A stretch of DNA of 64,000 nt from Viola odorata (taxonomy: Eukaryota > Streptophyta > Magnoliopsida > Malpighiales > Violaceae): positions 77,754,781 to 77,818,780 of the forward strand of contig OY829538.1 of NCBI GenBank assembly GCA_963691705.1. The letters run 5' to 3'. Below, piece by piece: positions 9,863 through 23,159 of this stretch. Each line of letters starts with the position of its first letter. The stretch's first letter is position 1. The notes under the pieces were generated by a model. The model was not told the DNA's origin, did no database searches, and saw only the letters and a program-made list of their open reading frames with translations. Position numbers and translations under genes: made by a program.

Positions 9863-10814
9863 TGTCACTATCACAGCAGAAGACCCAGTACAACTGACCT
9901 GAAACCTCAAAGGAGGATCAATAAAGTAAGAAACTTTGAGTTGGTGGTGTCCCTATCTTATACTCTGTTTGGTGTCCTAACTTTTGCTACGCAGTTGGAC
10001 ATTGAAAGTTCACCAAGAAATATATTTTAAACCAAACATTAGTAAATGCGGCCATGACTTGTCATCCATCCTTCCATGTTAGTGGGTGCCGTGTAAGTGG
10101 GAAGAAAAGAAAAGAAAAAGTCAAAAGCAAGTTCAAAGTTTAGTTGAGATTATATTAAAATCAATTTTCAGTATGTTTATGCTCGTTTAAGTTTAAATAT
10201 TATGATAAAGTCTAGCATTTTTTTTTTTTTTCTTACATGGAAATATATTGTAAGATTCAAACTCAAATCCTAACTCTACATTAGAGAGGGGAAAAAAGCA
10301 ACTAACAATTAACATTCAACTCAAGAAACTATGTTGATTTTCCAGGAGAGGGTTCTTTTTACATATATTTGAGAGACTGAATCAGAAAGCAAATTGTGTA
10401 TCAATGGGATTTTGTATTCTTCCATGTACAGATGCTTTATCATACAAAAAATGATGAGCAATCCAAAAATATGTAAGAAATTGGAAGATTTCTGTATCCC
10501 ATCCCACCCATGATATATGATCACGAGATCAAGAACAACCTTGACAAAAGAAGTGACTGGGCGCTGAATGATTAATTCCTTGGAAGTGTTGAAGCCGAGG
10601 AGGAGCCAGCTGCATTATTACCCCTAACATAACGAATATCGCCCGAGTCAGCATGGTGAGTATTCAAGGTGCAGATTCAGAAAGTTTAGTACTATATTCT
10701 CATTAATGGCTAGCATTCCTCTAGCACGTCATATCCAGAACTCGAATGTTCGGGACTGTAGGGAGGCCAAGCCTCAAATTAACCCAAGACAAAAACAAAA
10801 CATTCTTGCTGAAC

Positions 10815-12250
10815 TTATGAAGACAAGAAACCACTGTCGGTTTCACTGGCATCACTACGTGCTTCCCTGACCTCAGAGTCGTCCAGATAGTTCTGATAAG
10901 TAAAGCAGGCAAAGCCCAAGAAAGCCAGAAGCATAGCAAGCACCTTTGGAATACTCATTTCATCATGGAAAACAATCACAGCTGCAGTAGGAGATACAGC
11001 CAATGCTACAGTACTTATTACATTGGAGAAGAGAGACGACACAGCAAAAATCAATCCCACAACACCAACAGTACAAACCTGCCAAGCCACTGCAGTCCAA
11101 ACTAGAGTCATCACATAAGAAACGCTTCCTTTGCCGAAACTCTGCATTTCACCAGGCAATGTCTGCCATTCCCCGCTAGCAAAAAGACCCACGATAGAAA
11201 AACAAGTAGCGACAATTGATGTGTGAATAAGCATTTCCAAAACCACAGAAAAGGTTTCTTTTTTTATGACCTTCTCGAAGGAAAGCTGCATGAGCGAAAG
11301 TAGAAGAGAATAAAGTGCTGAAGCTCCAAGAGTAGAGAGGAACCCAAGGTAGTAATTCCACTTAGAAACTCCGAATGGCCCATCCGAATCAGTATCGAAG
11401 GCAATGAAAACAGCCGAAAGAGAGAGTACAAGCACTGATACACCAATCAGAAAAGTGAGCTTCTGAGAATTGAAGATGCAGGAGAACACAACATTAAATG
11501 CTAGTTGCGAGGCACAGATAAGGGAATAGGTAGAGGCAGATAGATACAAGAGCCCAACAGAATACATCATGTTATCACAAGCTGTAAGAACTCCAATTGA
11601 GAAGTACAACAGGGTCAGAATTCCGATCGATGGTGGAACACAAATCGAAGTCTCATGAGACAGAGAGGCCGGAAGCAGAAAGAGTGGGATGAAGAGAATT
11701 GGGAAGGCAACATTCTGAACAAGAGTTGCCAACCATGTACTATTCCCCCCTTGTTCATAGTAAAATCTCCCTAACAGAACTGCTGCAGATTGGCCTACAA
11801 TCAGGAAGATGGTGTTGATTGCCACCAATAACCACCACTGCCACCGTCCGAGATTAAGGAATAGCGATCGCTCCTCCTTGCTCAAAATTGGTTCTTCCAT
11901 GTCTACAATAATAAAGAATTGCAGAAAAGATTCACATATGCAACATATTCGAAAAATAAAGAGAATTTGTTTTTTATCATAATAACATGTCCATTTTCAT
12001 TCTAATAGCCTGATACCCTTTATTGATATTAGCCCAAATCAGTTAGACCTAACATAGATAACACTTCATCAACAAGAAAAATACCATTTTTAATGATCTT
12101 CCTTATTTCCTTGAGTTGAAAGAATGTTTAGCAAAAAAATACCCTGAGATGGGTGCAAACCCCAATAGGCATCAAATCCAGGCGAGAGCAAAAGAGAAAC
12201 TGGGAATTGACAAGGGAAGGATACGAACCTGAAGAAGAGAGCAAAGCCAT
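10815..12250 (-). CDS. Purine permease, intact tandem copy 3
   Basis: Exon 1 (12250-12229, MALLSSS) joins exon 2 (11902-10815) to give 369 residues, normal for plant purine permeases. Most of the protein, including about ten membrane helices, is in one exon. Family blocks include WQWWLLVAINTIFLIVGQ, LLGRFYYEQGGNSTW, DNMMYSVGLLYLSASTYSL, SFEKVIKKETF and, near the end, VISTVALAVSPTAAVIVFH and LAMLLAFLGFACFTYQNY. The predicted role is proton-driven uptake of purine bases or cytokinins at the plasma membrane; substrate specificity cannot be read from sequence. The tiny first exon, shared with copy 2 and decayed in copy 1, marks all three as tandem duplicates. A second in-frame Met (MEEPILSKEE) could be used if exon 1 is skipped. 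Confidence 0.92.
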
Positions 12251-12599
12251 GTTCGATATTATTACAGCAGAAGTCCCCAATACTTCGAATTTCCCCAATG
12301 AAACGAGACAAAAGGCTAGTGTAGAGTAGTAATTATAAGGGGACACGAGAAGAAATTAAACAACTTTTTGAGTGTTTCTCGATGTCATAATACTGGCTGA
12401 CGTGGAGGAGTTTGAGAGAGAGAGAGAATTTAGAGTAAAGTGGTGCAGATTTACTCGATGGGGTCTGCTCATAGTTGGTGGGACAGGGGATTCTTCGGAC
12501 ACCACCACTTATGGTCCGAAATCTATCCACTTGATGGGCAAAGTCGATTCTATACCACGCGCGCGTGTAAGGAGCGTTCACTCTGACTCAACTGCTTCA

Positions 12600-13640
12600 T
12601 TTCTGTAATTAAGAAAAAAGATGACTATAATTCAATACTGAGTATTCTACTAAAACAAACGATCAATCCAATTCCAATATACGTATTTCACGTACTAAGG
12701 AATTTTTTTTCTCCAAAAAATACTTACTTTTAAGTTTTAAGTTTTAAAATTTATATTATTTTCCTACTGAATGTTACTTTTTTATATTTATTTTACTGAA
12801 TGTTACTGTTTCAGAAAGTCAATTAATAAAAACCAAATGGAGTATCATTTATCATAAAATTATGATTTATATTACGCTTGAATCATGTTGGCCCTTAAAG
12901 AATTAAATATTTAAAACTTTTAATTTCTTTATCATTTCTTATTTTATAAGTGAGTCTCAAATTATTCATATCAACTATGCGTCAGCATTCTCAACACAAC
13001 ATAATAATTTATTACTAGTCCGATCACACCGGTTTTTTTGTTAGTCTGATAATAGCAGGATGGCTCAATTGGTTTCTTTCTATACAGGACCAATGGACCA
13101 TGTTCGATTGACATCCTTCACTCGTTCGTAAATTTCTTTACAGCTAATGTATTGTATTTTTTTTTTATGAATTCACAGTTAAATCTTAATCTGTACAAAA
13201 TACTCACTTAAAAAATACATGAATCGCTCACTCATTCATAAATTTCTTTTAGAAAGTGTTACAAAATGGTTAATCCAGTTTTTCTCTTCTGTTTAGGTCA
13301 ATAAATCACGTTTCTCATCATAAACCCGGTTACATCTACTCCCACCACACTGGAACAGATCACAGAATATATAAAGAAACTAACGAAGATTATAAGCAGA
13401 AGCTTGCAGAGCAACTCAATTATAAACCCATTTATAAGCCAAGACGGACGGTATCCATTTTCGTCCTGTTAATCATCCTGTAACGTTGCTTAATGTTCGA
13501 CAAAAAAGAAATCTGTGCACGCCTGAACATTCTATACATTGATCTTGATGCGATAAACATCAGGAGAATTCAATTGGTCAGTTCACTAGGTGTGATCAAG
13601 TGCTTGGAAGAATGTGTTCATGAGCTATCTATTAAGTACC
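12600..13640. other. AT-rich intergenic stretch
   Basis: No coding exon is supported here. The stretch holds poly-T/A tracts, a possible SINE-like fragment at about 13050-13120 (GGATGGCTCAATTGG, then GTTCGATTGAC), and the presumed 3'UTR of the WSS1A-like gene towards its right end. Confidence 0.5.
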
Positions 13641-13642
13641 TC

Positions 13643-16048
13643 TCATGTGCCACGATTGGGAGCGTGAGTTGAGATCGGAGCACCATATGAGTATCTCCAT
13701 TGACTGCACGCCGAGCACTTATCCATCTTCACACTGTTCTCCAAGGTACAGAATTTGCAGGACCACATCTTGTATTTGGCACTCGCATCTTCTTCGGGCT
13801 TTTTTGTACCGCAAACCTCACATAACGGCGCTAATGGCTGAAGTGATCCAGCATATTCACATGCAACAATGACATGTTAGATTGGAAATGAAATGAAAAT
13901 TATTATGCAGTACACAAACATAATATGATGCGATGGAACCAAACAGGAGGAAGTTATGACAAATTTGCGGCCAGGACAGGAATGAAGGAGAGAATAAAGA
14001 ACAAGTGGAAGAAGGTTTATCGATTACTAATCACGAGATTTTTATACTACTTAATTCCTTTACATTGGAGGTGAATATGCACAAGAAAGTGATGCAGGAG
14101 CTTCAGATTCTGTCTCGTTTACAAATACAAGTGTTACTTTCTTATTGTTTTAAATAGGACTTTGAGGTGACGCCATGGCCATAAACCTGAGACTCTACAA
14201 AGCATGTACATGAATGATACATGCAAATAAAAACAGTGCTCCAATAGGAGATTCAAATTTACATCCGTCTCCATTTGCACACCTGCCCTAATAAACTTAT
14301 AAACTAGTGGAACTCTAAACAACATTATAGAATTTGCAATTTTTCAATGGTTACAACCAATAAAGATTCACTATGGAATCTAAAGTGCATAAACATGAAA
14401 CAGAGTACTTAACTTTAAGCGCAGCAGACACACTCATCAGATGTATTTTCAAATGGAATAGCCAAACAAAAGTCCAATAAAAAAAACCTGTATTGAGCAC
14501 TTACAGGATTCAATAAGGTGCACATCCCACACTCCCACGTAGTAGGTTCTTCTGGATTCTGTGTTGCGTCGTGATTAGGCTTGGAATGGAAACATGAATC
14601 GGCGGTTAAATCCACAAAACTAGCTTCCGTGTGACTAGAATTTGATGAAAAAATCTTATTTGAGTTGCAAGTTCTTTTTCTAGAACAGGTGCCACAATCA
14701 AATGTGGACCCTGTTGTTGAAGCATCCATGGATAAATCTACAAAATCGGGCACAGAATTACCATCAGAAGATGGAAAAGATGTGCTGCCACCTGGTTCAC
14801 AACCTCTTTTTCGACCATTATATGCTGTTGAGCTCCTCATAATGTCCTCTTCTGCCATATCAGAGTTGCTTTCTTCATCCATAATAGCCTCAGCATTTTG
14901 AGAACCACACCATATCTCATCCTGTAATCTCCTTTCTGCAGCCATGGCTGCAGCTTGTATTGGGCTAAGTGCATCCATAATGTTGCTATCACCACCAAGG
15001 CGTTGAGGCTTAGAAGGCAGTAATGATCCTATTTTCGCTCTCTTTTCAGCTGCAGCTAAGGCAGTTCTGCGAAGAGATGGGAGAGGAGGTTGACGGGAAA
15101 ACCCACCTAAACGCCTCCCAGGAAGATCAAACCCCTGTGCACTCCCACTTACTCCCTTTGACATCAGCTCCTCACATTCCTGTTAAGAGAACAAATGAAA
15201 CAACATATAAGTTTACAATCTACAAATGAAACCCTCCATTCAAAAACCAAGGACCAAAAGGTGAGAACCTTTCTAAGTTCATCCCAGAGCTTGTAGAAAC
15301 TGGCATTATGAGGGCCATGAGCATTATGGCAAAGCTCATGGAGCATGGTATCGAGAACGTCATCAAATGGCAAAAAATCCCAATCCCTGTTTGCCCTCCG
15401 TAGCCTCAGCTTCACATGAACCCCTCCTCCTACATTCAACCCCAAAAGTCTTGGGTTGGTTGGACTGTCACAGTTCCAATCACACATTCAGTCCATCACT
15501 CAGAAAGTAACATCAATGATCAGCAAAAGAGAAACCCCACATTAGCTAAACAACCAAGACACATACTTTCACTATAAAAGCAGCAAACTTTAAGGTCCTA
15601 AACTTCATTTTTGGTTCAGAAAAAAGCAACATATTTGCAACCAAACTCTTTCTATACAAGCATCATCAAAGATTTCTAAAAATACCATGATCAACAAAAG
15701 AGAAATCCCACACTAATTAAACAACAAGACACATACTTTCACTACAAAAGCGGCAAAGTTAAGGTACAAAACTTCATTTCTGGTTTAAAAAACAATATAT
15801 TTGCAACAAAATTCTTTCTGCAAGCATAATCGAAGATTTCTAAAAATACCCAGAAAGGAAAATAGAGGCGAGAGTGAAAGTGAGAAATACCAGAACTCCG
15901 AAAGGACCTTGACACGCCATTTGTGCTTACGCATGATGGGCTGCACTTGCTTGGCTATTTTGTCGAGCATGTTCTTGGCCTCTTCTGCTGCTGGCTTTGT
16001 TTTCAAGGCTTTGATTTCCCATACTTTGTGTAGATCCCCCAAATCCAT
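13643..16048 (-). CDS. WSS1A: WLM-domain DNA-protein crosslink protease, WSS1A-type
   Basis: Four exons (16048-15891, 15464-15269, 15179-14505, 13837-13643) join in frame to 407 residues, close to the Arabidopsis At1g55915 protein. Residues ~1-120 form the WLM metalloprotease domain. It carries the zinc motif MLHELCHNAHGPH (HExxH plus a third His) and LGLNVGGGVHVKLRLRR. The middle is disordered and Ser-rich, with two hydrophobic-acidic motifs (PDFVDLS, ASFVDLT) like SUMO-interacting motifs. The C-terminus has two RanBP2-type zinc fingers: WECGMCTLLNP...CEVCG, split by intron 3, and WSCKFCTLENS...CSAC. The family cleaves proteins covalently trapped on DNA, such as topoisomerase adducts, in the nucleus. 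All key residues are present. The stop codon follows NRGT. Confidence 0.93.
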
Positions 16049-16390
16049 CGCTTTTCTTAATCAATTTTCAGCGAATTGAAATTCAAAACCCAGACCCAAT
16101 GAAACCAGCGACGCGACAGGTTGTTGATTGGAATGGGAAGTGAATTTGGGTTGTGAGGGGAATTTGAAAAAAATTGATTTAAGAAAAGGGTTTTTTTAGA
16201 GCGATGCTGGCGGGATACTGAAAAAAATAATACTACTACTAAAAAACAAAAGAAAAGGTGATTTGATTATTATAAAATAAATAATAAAAAGGAAAAAAAG
16301 TAAATGATTATTAAAATTATAATTAAAGTACTATTTATAAATTAAAAGAAAAGAGGAAAATAGATTTAGAATATTATTAAAATAAAGTAA

Positions 16391-16665
16391 TATTCCCTTC
16401 CAGTTTTATTAATCGTTACTGCTAGTATAGTAATAAAATTTAAAACAATGATGTTTGATCTTATTTTATTCCACATTGTTTCATTTTCATCCTAATTTCT
16501 ACTCAAATTATTACATTATCATCAAATTGATTTGACACAGAAGGGTTAATTTGTCATTTCTATAAAATATATGTTTTGGAAAAGATAAAATGACAAGAAA
16601 AGATGGACCAGAAAATTCATAGAAAAATGCAGAAAAGCGACAATTAATAAGATTGAGAGGGAGTA
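16391..16665. mobile_element. Stowaway-like MITE, copy A (275 bp)
   Basis: It begins TATTCCCTTCCAGTTTTATT and ends GATTGAGAGGGAGTA, so the ends are inverted (ACTCCCTC...AGTTTTATTAA) and flanked by TA. The whole 275-base body matches the copy at 43852-44126, sharing for example AAAACAATGATGTTTGAT and AGAAGGGTTAATTTGTCATT. TA duplications with CTCCCT ends are typical of Tc1/mariner-type Stowaway MITEs. Confidence 0.85.
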
Positions 16666-17129
16666 TTTATGATTGGCTTAGTTTTTGATTAATTTATTTT
16701 TAGAGAAAAACTGAGAAACTACAATCCCATGATTAATTTAAAAGATACAAAAACAATATACACCCAACAAGCACACAGGCCCAAGCCCAACTCAACCAAC
16801 TTTTAAAAAATGGCAACAATTGTTTTTTTAATAAATAAATAAAGGAGCTGAAAGCAGGCTTCGCTACTCTAGCGCTCGTATCAAGAATCAACTGAAGCGT
16901 CTCTAAATTCTAATCTGCTAAACTAAAACTGAACTAAACAGTAAACAGACCCAAATTTCCTGTCTTTTCGGATTTCCAAATGACCCTTTAAAAGGTTTAC
17001 TCTGAACAACGCAAAGCTTGTCTCTTTTTCGCTTGTTGTGGTGCTGGTTTTGTAGTAGGAGAGGAGTGGGGATTTTTGGGTTCTTTGATTTTGTTGTTGG
17101 TTTTCTTTTGTTGAGCTGGAAAGACAGTA

Positions 17130-20100
17130 ATGGCGGGTATAGCTATAGTATTGGATCTGCTAAAGAAGAATCATAAGTTCTATTCGCCACAGTTTTCTGC
17201 TTCTGCTGCCGTCACCGTCGCTGCCGCCTCCGTTGCTGTTTCTAGCACCCCTTTTGCCTCTAGGTTCTTGTTCGGGTACTCTCTCTCTCTCCCTCCTTAT
17301 ATGTTTATGTTTTCATCATCTGTTCTGTATGCGTCTATGTGTGTTTGGAGATGATATTAGAGGTTTGGGCGAGTGTTAGGGGTGTTTTTCTTGCAAATTT
17401 TGATGGTTGCGAATCACTTGAGGTGAGGTGGTTTTTGGTGATTGGACCTTGGTTTAGCAGGAGAACAATGGTGTTGCGAGGATATTGGAAATTGTTGGAG
17501 GGGATGGGAATTTGAATGTGTCTGCTATGAGCCGGATATATGTGATTGCTGACCTGCTTTTAGTAGCCAGGCAATATTTTAAGACTTGTTAAGATGGTTT
17601 TAGTAGTTAGTTTGGTTTGGGGAAGCCTGCGATCCTCAATTTGTAAAGCAGGATTTTTGATTTCTGGCCATGGAATACTTCTTAAGAGGTTTTTGTAATG
17701 TATCTCGTAGTAATATGTTGATTACCTCCCATCTCCCCAATTATTTTGTTTAAAATTTGCTCAGCCGTTTCCCTCTGTTGTTTGTTTGATAACTGTAGTG
17801 TTAGTATGCAGTTCATTGTTTGTACTTCTTGCAATTAGTGGGTAGAATCACTACATATTGGGGAGAGTGGAGCGAAGTTGAGCAGAGAAGTGAGGTTGTT
17901 TGGAAGGGGAAGCATTCTCTCTTCTTTTTCTTATTCGGGCACACTTTCTCTTGGAGTCTAATAGCAGAGGATTCTGCTTGAAACTCGTGGAATTTATTCT
18001 AGTATTTTCTCAGTTAACACCTGCCAAATTATCTAAATACTGCTTATGATACATATGTATTATTTGGTTTAGTTTTCTCCATGCACTGACTCTATAAGTG
18101 GTCACACCAGTCACTCCAGGAGACCAATTGCTTATTGCGATGCTGGTGCAGAATGGGTTGAGGAGTTTGCTCCTAAATCACAAACAGTACCTACAGAAGT
18201 TTCTCGTACTGACGCTGTGAAATTCACTACCAAGGACTACTATTATGAGCTAAAGCCTCTATTTTCAGCATTTGAATGGAGGCAACTTGCTTTGACATCT
18301 TTGAGGTCATTTTTGCTGTTCTATTTGCCACTTTTGGAGCCAAGTTCAAATTTGGTTGACGATGATGATGATTTCCTGCAAGATGCTCCTGAGGAGCACC
18401 ATGTAGATTTGATTACTCCCTTTCATAAATCAGTGAAGCAGATAATTCGTGAGGTATTGATCTTTATCATTTCAGTCACAAAAGTTTTGTTTACAAATTT
18501 TCCTCCCTGTTTAATTCCAGTCATTGGGTCCTCTAACTCTAGTATTTATTATCTTGTCATTTTAAATGAAGGAATGTAAGCATATGCTTCTTTGTATTAA
18601 TTGAGCACTAATGTATGTTGTGCGACGTCAGTGTGTCTAAAAAGAATCACTGCTTATTTCTGTGCCATTGATCATCTAAATCTTTAAAAAAAATTAACAG
18701 AAAAGTGTGTGGGTTTTCACTGTGATGATTTTAGGTCTCCTATCCCAGAAATTAGGATCAAAGTTTTTTAGCATTTCTTCTGGATGAGGAGAATCAATAT
18801 GAGTTCATGTATGTATCTTCTGATTCCCGATTCCCTAAATAAACAGTTATTGTTTAAAGTTCACCTCCTTATTGGTGGATTTTAGGCAATCACCCTAGGA
18901 GAAAGGTGTATCATACTGACATCAATTTCAGACATTTTTGCCCCTAATTCATTCATTCATTATTTTATGATTAATTTATGATTTAGCAGCATTATGTCCA
19001 TTCCGTTTATTGAAATTTATGTTGAAAATGGTCTATGTGAAAGGGGTGGCCACCATATTATTGATCTGTTTGCCATGATGCGCACACATGTATCTACAAA
19101 GAACAGGGATTTGATATGTTACTGTCTTTGTGATAATTTATTTGTTGATGGTAATATTAACTCAAAAGAACTTAAAATAGTCCGTCATATGCTCTGGTAA
19201 CTGGTTGCTACGGTATCTGCACTATGTGCCTGAATCAGCTTGGTATTAGCATTTTGATGTTCTCATTGGAAAGGATCTTGTGTTCTGCGTAGTGTTGCAG
19301 TCAATTGATTTTCATTTTGGGTGGATTCCTTTCTTACCCTTGGTCTTATTCATGCTTTCTTTTGGACATTTTCAATCCTTTCTGTAATCATCTTCAGTAG
19401 GACTTTAGTAGTTCAGTAAACAAATACTAATCCTAATGAAAAGAAAAGGTAGTTTATCATAGGAGGAAGCAATCAGTACAAAATTGGAGAATAAAGATGT
19501 ATTTTTCCTCAAAAATAATGCATTCTCCTTGAGGAAAAGAATGTAAATCAAAGGACTACAGCCTGTTAGTCAGTCAATGTCGGCGACTGTGATACCTCTA
19601 ATTATTCTAGTAGCATAATTCATGGAGAGCCAAATGAACTATCCAATTAGACAATAATTGGATTGAGAAGGTTATGAACTCAACACTTTGGAGTTTCGAC
19701 ACTCTCCTCTCCAAATCCTTACGGAATATGATTTTCCTTGCTTTACTAAACTTTAGACCTTTTTCTAACTATTCCTCCTCAAGATTCAAATTGTTTTTGA
19801 GTGTTTGCTCTAGAAATAAGCTACGGGATTCCTCATGTTGCAGTTAAATATAACTTCCGTTGCTTTATTTCCCTTGCTAAACCTTGTATTACTACATTTT
19901 CTAAACTAGGGGAGATATCCTTGGCCGATTTTTTGCATTATGCGATGAAGTATTAAAAAGTTAGAGCAAATGTTAATTAAGTGCATTTGTGTACCATGTC
20001 AGACCTCTGTTGTGACTACAAGGCGGGTTCTAGAAAGACTAGCTGTCCATCATGCTTCACAAAGGATAGCATGGAAGCTTCTAAAAGGTACTTCCTTTTA

Positions 20101-20799
20101 GTAGTTATTGTTTTTGTTCAAGATTTCCAGTTACATTACCTCCGTGGTTTTTGCTTAGACCTTTCGTGCAACTGATTGATTTGACCAATATGTATAGATA
20201 TTCCTAAATCTGCTATGCGCAAGGCTGAAAGAGACCTCCCTACAATGGTTTACATTTACAGAGTTGGCAAAACAACTTTCAGAGGTAAATCCAATGGATG
20301 TTTTACCATTTTGTTTTCAATTTTTGCTTAAAATCTTTTGACCTTACCTTGGAGCTCCTGTATGGCTGGCAGGACACTTTTTAGGAGTCACTGCATCTTG
20401 GTTTGTCCAAGTCGGTATTGAAATCTACCGATTCTTTTCTCGTCTACTAAAGACTGATGAAGAAAACACCGAGGTTGAAAAATCCGAGCAACTTCAAATT
20501 CTAGGGAAGAAGGTTGCTGGAGTTACTCTCAGGTGTGGTGCAGCGTTAGTTTTCGCTTCCATTGGGGCCGGTATTGGTGCCTGCATAATTCGCCCCTCAA
20601 GGGGTCAGTGGATCGGTAAGCAATCTTCGTTTCAATCCCTCTTTTTGTCTCTTTGGTTTTTGAGATGCTATCCTTCTCCAATTAATATAACCAAGAATCT
20701 AACATTGTACACTTATTTACAGGCTGCGCTCTTGGGGATTTGGCTGGACCCATCATCGTTTCGGTTTGCCTTGAAAGATATCTTCATATTGAACTCTAA
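17130..20799 (+). CDS. Uncharacterised plant membrane protein, six exons
   Basis: Exons: 17130-17275, about 18120-18453, 20003-20087, 20198-20284, 20373-20615 and 20723-20799. Each join keeps frame, giving about 260-270 residues. The N-terminus (MAGIAIVLDLLKKNHKFYSP, then Ala/Val/Ser-rich) could be an organelle-targeting or membrane-anchor region. The middle has a short acidic run (DDDDD). The C-terminal half contains RRVLERLAVHHASQRIAWKL, TMVYIYRVGKTTFRGHFLGV, then two Gly/Ala-rich hydrophobic segments (ALVFASIGAGIGACIIRP, GCALGDLAGPIIVSVC). I recall similar unnamed plant proteins but know no function. The exon-2 acceptor is uncertain: AG at 18097, 18109 and 18118 all preserve frame. It lies between WSS1A and the ZIP pair. 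Confidence 0.75.
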
Positions 20800-21323
20800 A
20801 GCGCTGAAGATGAAGTATACGATACCTTTGCCGCAACTACTTCGAATTTGACTTGTTTTTAACAAAATTTTCAGTATATGATGACATTCTTTTCATTACA
20901 GCACTACTTATTGGAATATCAGTTGATGCAAGTTTTTTCTTCCTTAGATTAGAATCTACGTTTGGAGCTGTTTATCAAAATTTCTCCGTCAGATCACTTC
21001 AACTATTGAAACCAAGATTCCAAATAAATGGTTTTGTATATTTTTTGCATTCAGGTGTGAATTTTCTCTGCCCTAAATTTCCTCATAATTTGGAGCTGAC
21101 ATAACATGTTAGTTTGCCTGTCGATATATAACTCAGCAGTTGTCTGATGTTAAAATACCCGTTCAGACTCAGATTCGAGTCTAAAACATATAACTTTCCA
21201 ATAAATACACAACTATTACCTTGAGAGTGAAGATTGTATTCTATTATCAACTGTGCTTTTTACTCCTGTGATGAAGCAAACAAGACTAGGACACTATCAT
21301 AACTACCACGTGTTCCTTGTGCT

Positions 21324-22869
21324 CTAAGTATCCCATATCATTACAACAGCAATTACACCAACACCCAACAACACAGCCAGGAACTTGTAGTGTGGTGTGT
21401 CCGTAGAAACCCTACTTCGGGGTACGTAACCCTTTGCTAGGAGATGGTTTATCGACACATAGATGAACACCCCACAAGCTATTCCCATCGATATAGCGAA
21501 TATCCAGTCTGCCACATGACCCTGAGTGGTGGCATCGATCACGATCCCAATTGCGACACCAATGGGGCTCGAAATGGCAAACGCAAAAGCATAGGCGACG
21601 CAGGATACGAGAGGGCGATCAGGGATCATTCGGAGGAGCGCGATTCCCATGGCAATAGCTGCGAATATCTTGTGCAAAGAGATGGTCCATAAAGCTTTCC
21701 ATGCATCGGATTTGGACTCAGCAACGCCTATTGCAATGCCCTCAAAAACAGAGTGAAAACAGAGAGCCACTATCAACAAAATGCTGTCCCCGAATGATCT
21801 TGCAGTTGTAACTGAGGATTTTGCAGCTAAATGATCTTGACCACCATGCATCTGTGAAAAAACAAAAGATGAAGTTCTTGATCAGAAACTAGCAACTACA
21901 TCAACAAATCAAGAATTTTTTAGGAATTGAAATCTGAAAATAAAATTATAGACTGCAACCTGAAGATGTGATTGTGAGCTGCCATTGTGACTTCTTTTCT
22001 CCTGCTCAATACCCCCTATTGGAACAGAAGGGGGGAAAGTTTGTCAAGTAAAAAACCATGTATGACTTTTTGAAGTTTTTAGAAGATCAGGATCATTTTT
22101 TTTTATCCTAGATACGAATGCAGATAAAAAAAACTCAAACTTGAGACTTTTTTAGCTACAAGCTAATTGGTGAACATGGTCATAATCTTTGGCATTTTTT
22201 TCCTTCTGCTTGATAAGGTTGATGCAAAATGTCAACCGCAAGAGTTTGAATAATAAAAAAGGAGCTCATTAATGGATATTTCATGCTGGAGTTTATTGTC
22301 AACAAGTCAACAAGTCACCTTTCTCAAGTCATCAAATGAAATTCAAAAGACTAATCACGTTCGCATCTGGCAGGCTCACTCTAGGTAAATAGTAAAAAAA
22401 GAGTAGAAAATTGCATACCTTGAAGCTCTAAATCACCATTTCCATCACTTCTTTCTCTCCCATAAACATGAGAAATCACACAATCAGCAAGCATGGTGAT
22501 CAAATATCCAGCACAAGCCAACATGAATGCAAAAGGGTAAGCTTTATCTGTCAAATCACCAAAAGTTTCATTTGCATCACTCAAGAAATGCATCAGAGCA
22601 GTCCCTAAAAACACACCCCCAGCAAACTGTGTCCCTAAAACCAAGAACCCTTCGTTCCATTTCAAGAAATAAGGGGACACCCCACCAATAAACGTCCCTA
22701 CAAATACCAGAATCAAGCACCATATCTTCACCAGAATCAAGGGTCTTGCCCTTAAGTCCACAGGGGTGGTGTTGTCAGCATCAGCATCATGGTCTCCACC
22801 GCCGTGTGCGGCGGATAAGAGGAGGAGGGAGAGGAAGAAGCAGAGGAAACAGAGGAGGCGTGGCTGCAT
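21324..22869 (-). CDS. ZIP11: ZIP family zinc transporter (ZIP11/ZIP2-like), copy 1
   Basis: Exons 22869-22419, 22015-21960 and 21851-21324 join to 344 residues, normal for plant ZIPs. A signal peptide ([20 protein letters not shown]) precedes an acidic/His luminal stretch ([11 protein letters not shown]). Helices I-III follow ([39 protein letters not shown]). The variable cytoplasmic loop with scattered His is encoded by the 56-base exon 2 and its flanks ([19 protein letters not shown]). Helices IV-V carry the metal-binding motifs [14 protein letters not shown] and SLHKIFAA. It ends in the usual MIWDT. The role is uptake of Zn2+, possibly Mn2+, into the cytoplasm. It is tandem with the copy at 24509-26645 and has identical intron positions. 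The numbered orthology is inferred from neighbours as well as sequence. Confidence 0.9.
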
Positions 22870-23159
22870 AGTGGATGACAGAAAACAGAGAGGAATGGGG
22901 CTGAAAGAGAGAAATGATGGAAAACCTAATTAAGATTTTTGGAAAAACTGGCAATGAAATTTTGTGATTTTTATATTTGGATGCAAGAAAAGGACAGTGA
23001 GTTTTTTCGGAAGTTTGTTTCTTTGTACTGCAAAGATTGGTACTCGTACTTCTTGTCACAAGAAGTACTACCAAAAGACAGGTCATTGTTTGTTGGCTAC
23101 TTCTCCCTATTTTCCCGAGAAAATTCCTGTGATTTTTGGAGGGAAGAGTTAATGCTTTG

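Noticed and set aside
12372..12608. 78-aa plus-strand frame upstream of PUP copy 3
   Set aside because: Lies in the promoter of the minus-strand gene, has no family match, and its codon use looks random.
13050..13120. SINE-like A and B box pair
   Set aside because: A-box match is fair but the B box (GTTCGATTGAC) and spacing are weak, so it is mentioned only as intergenic content.
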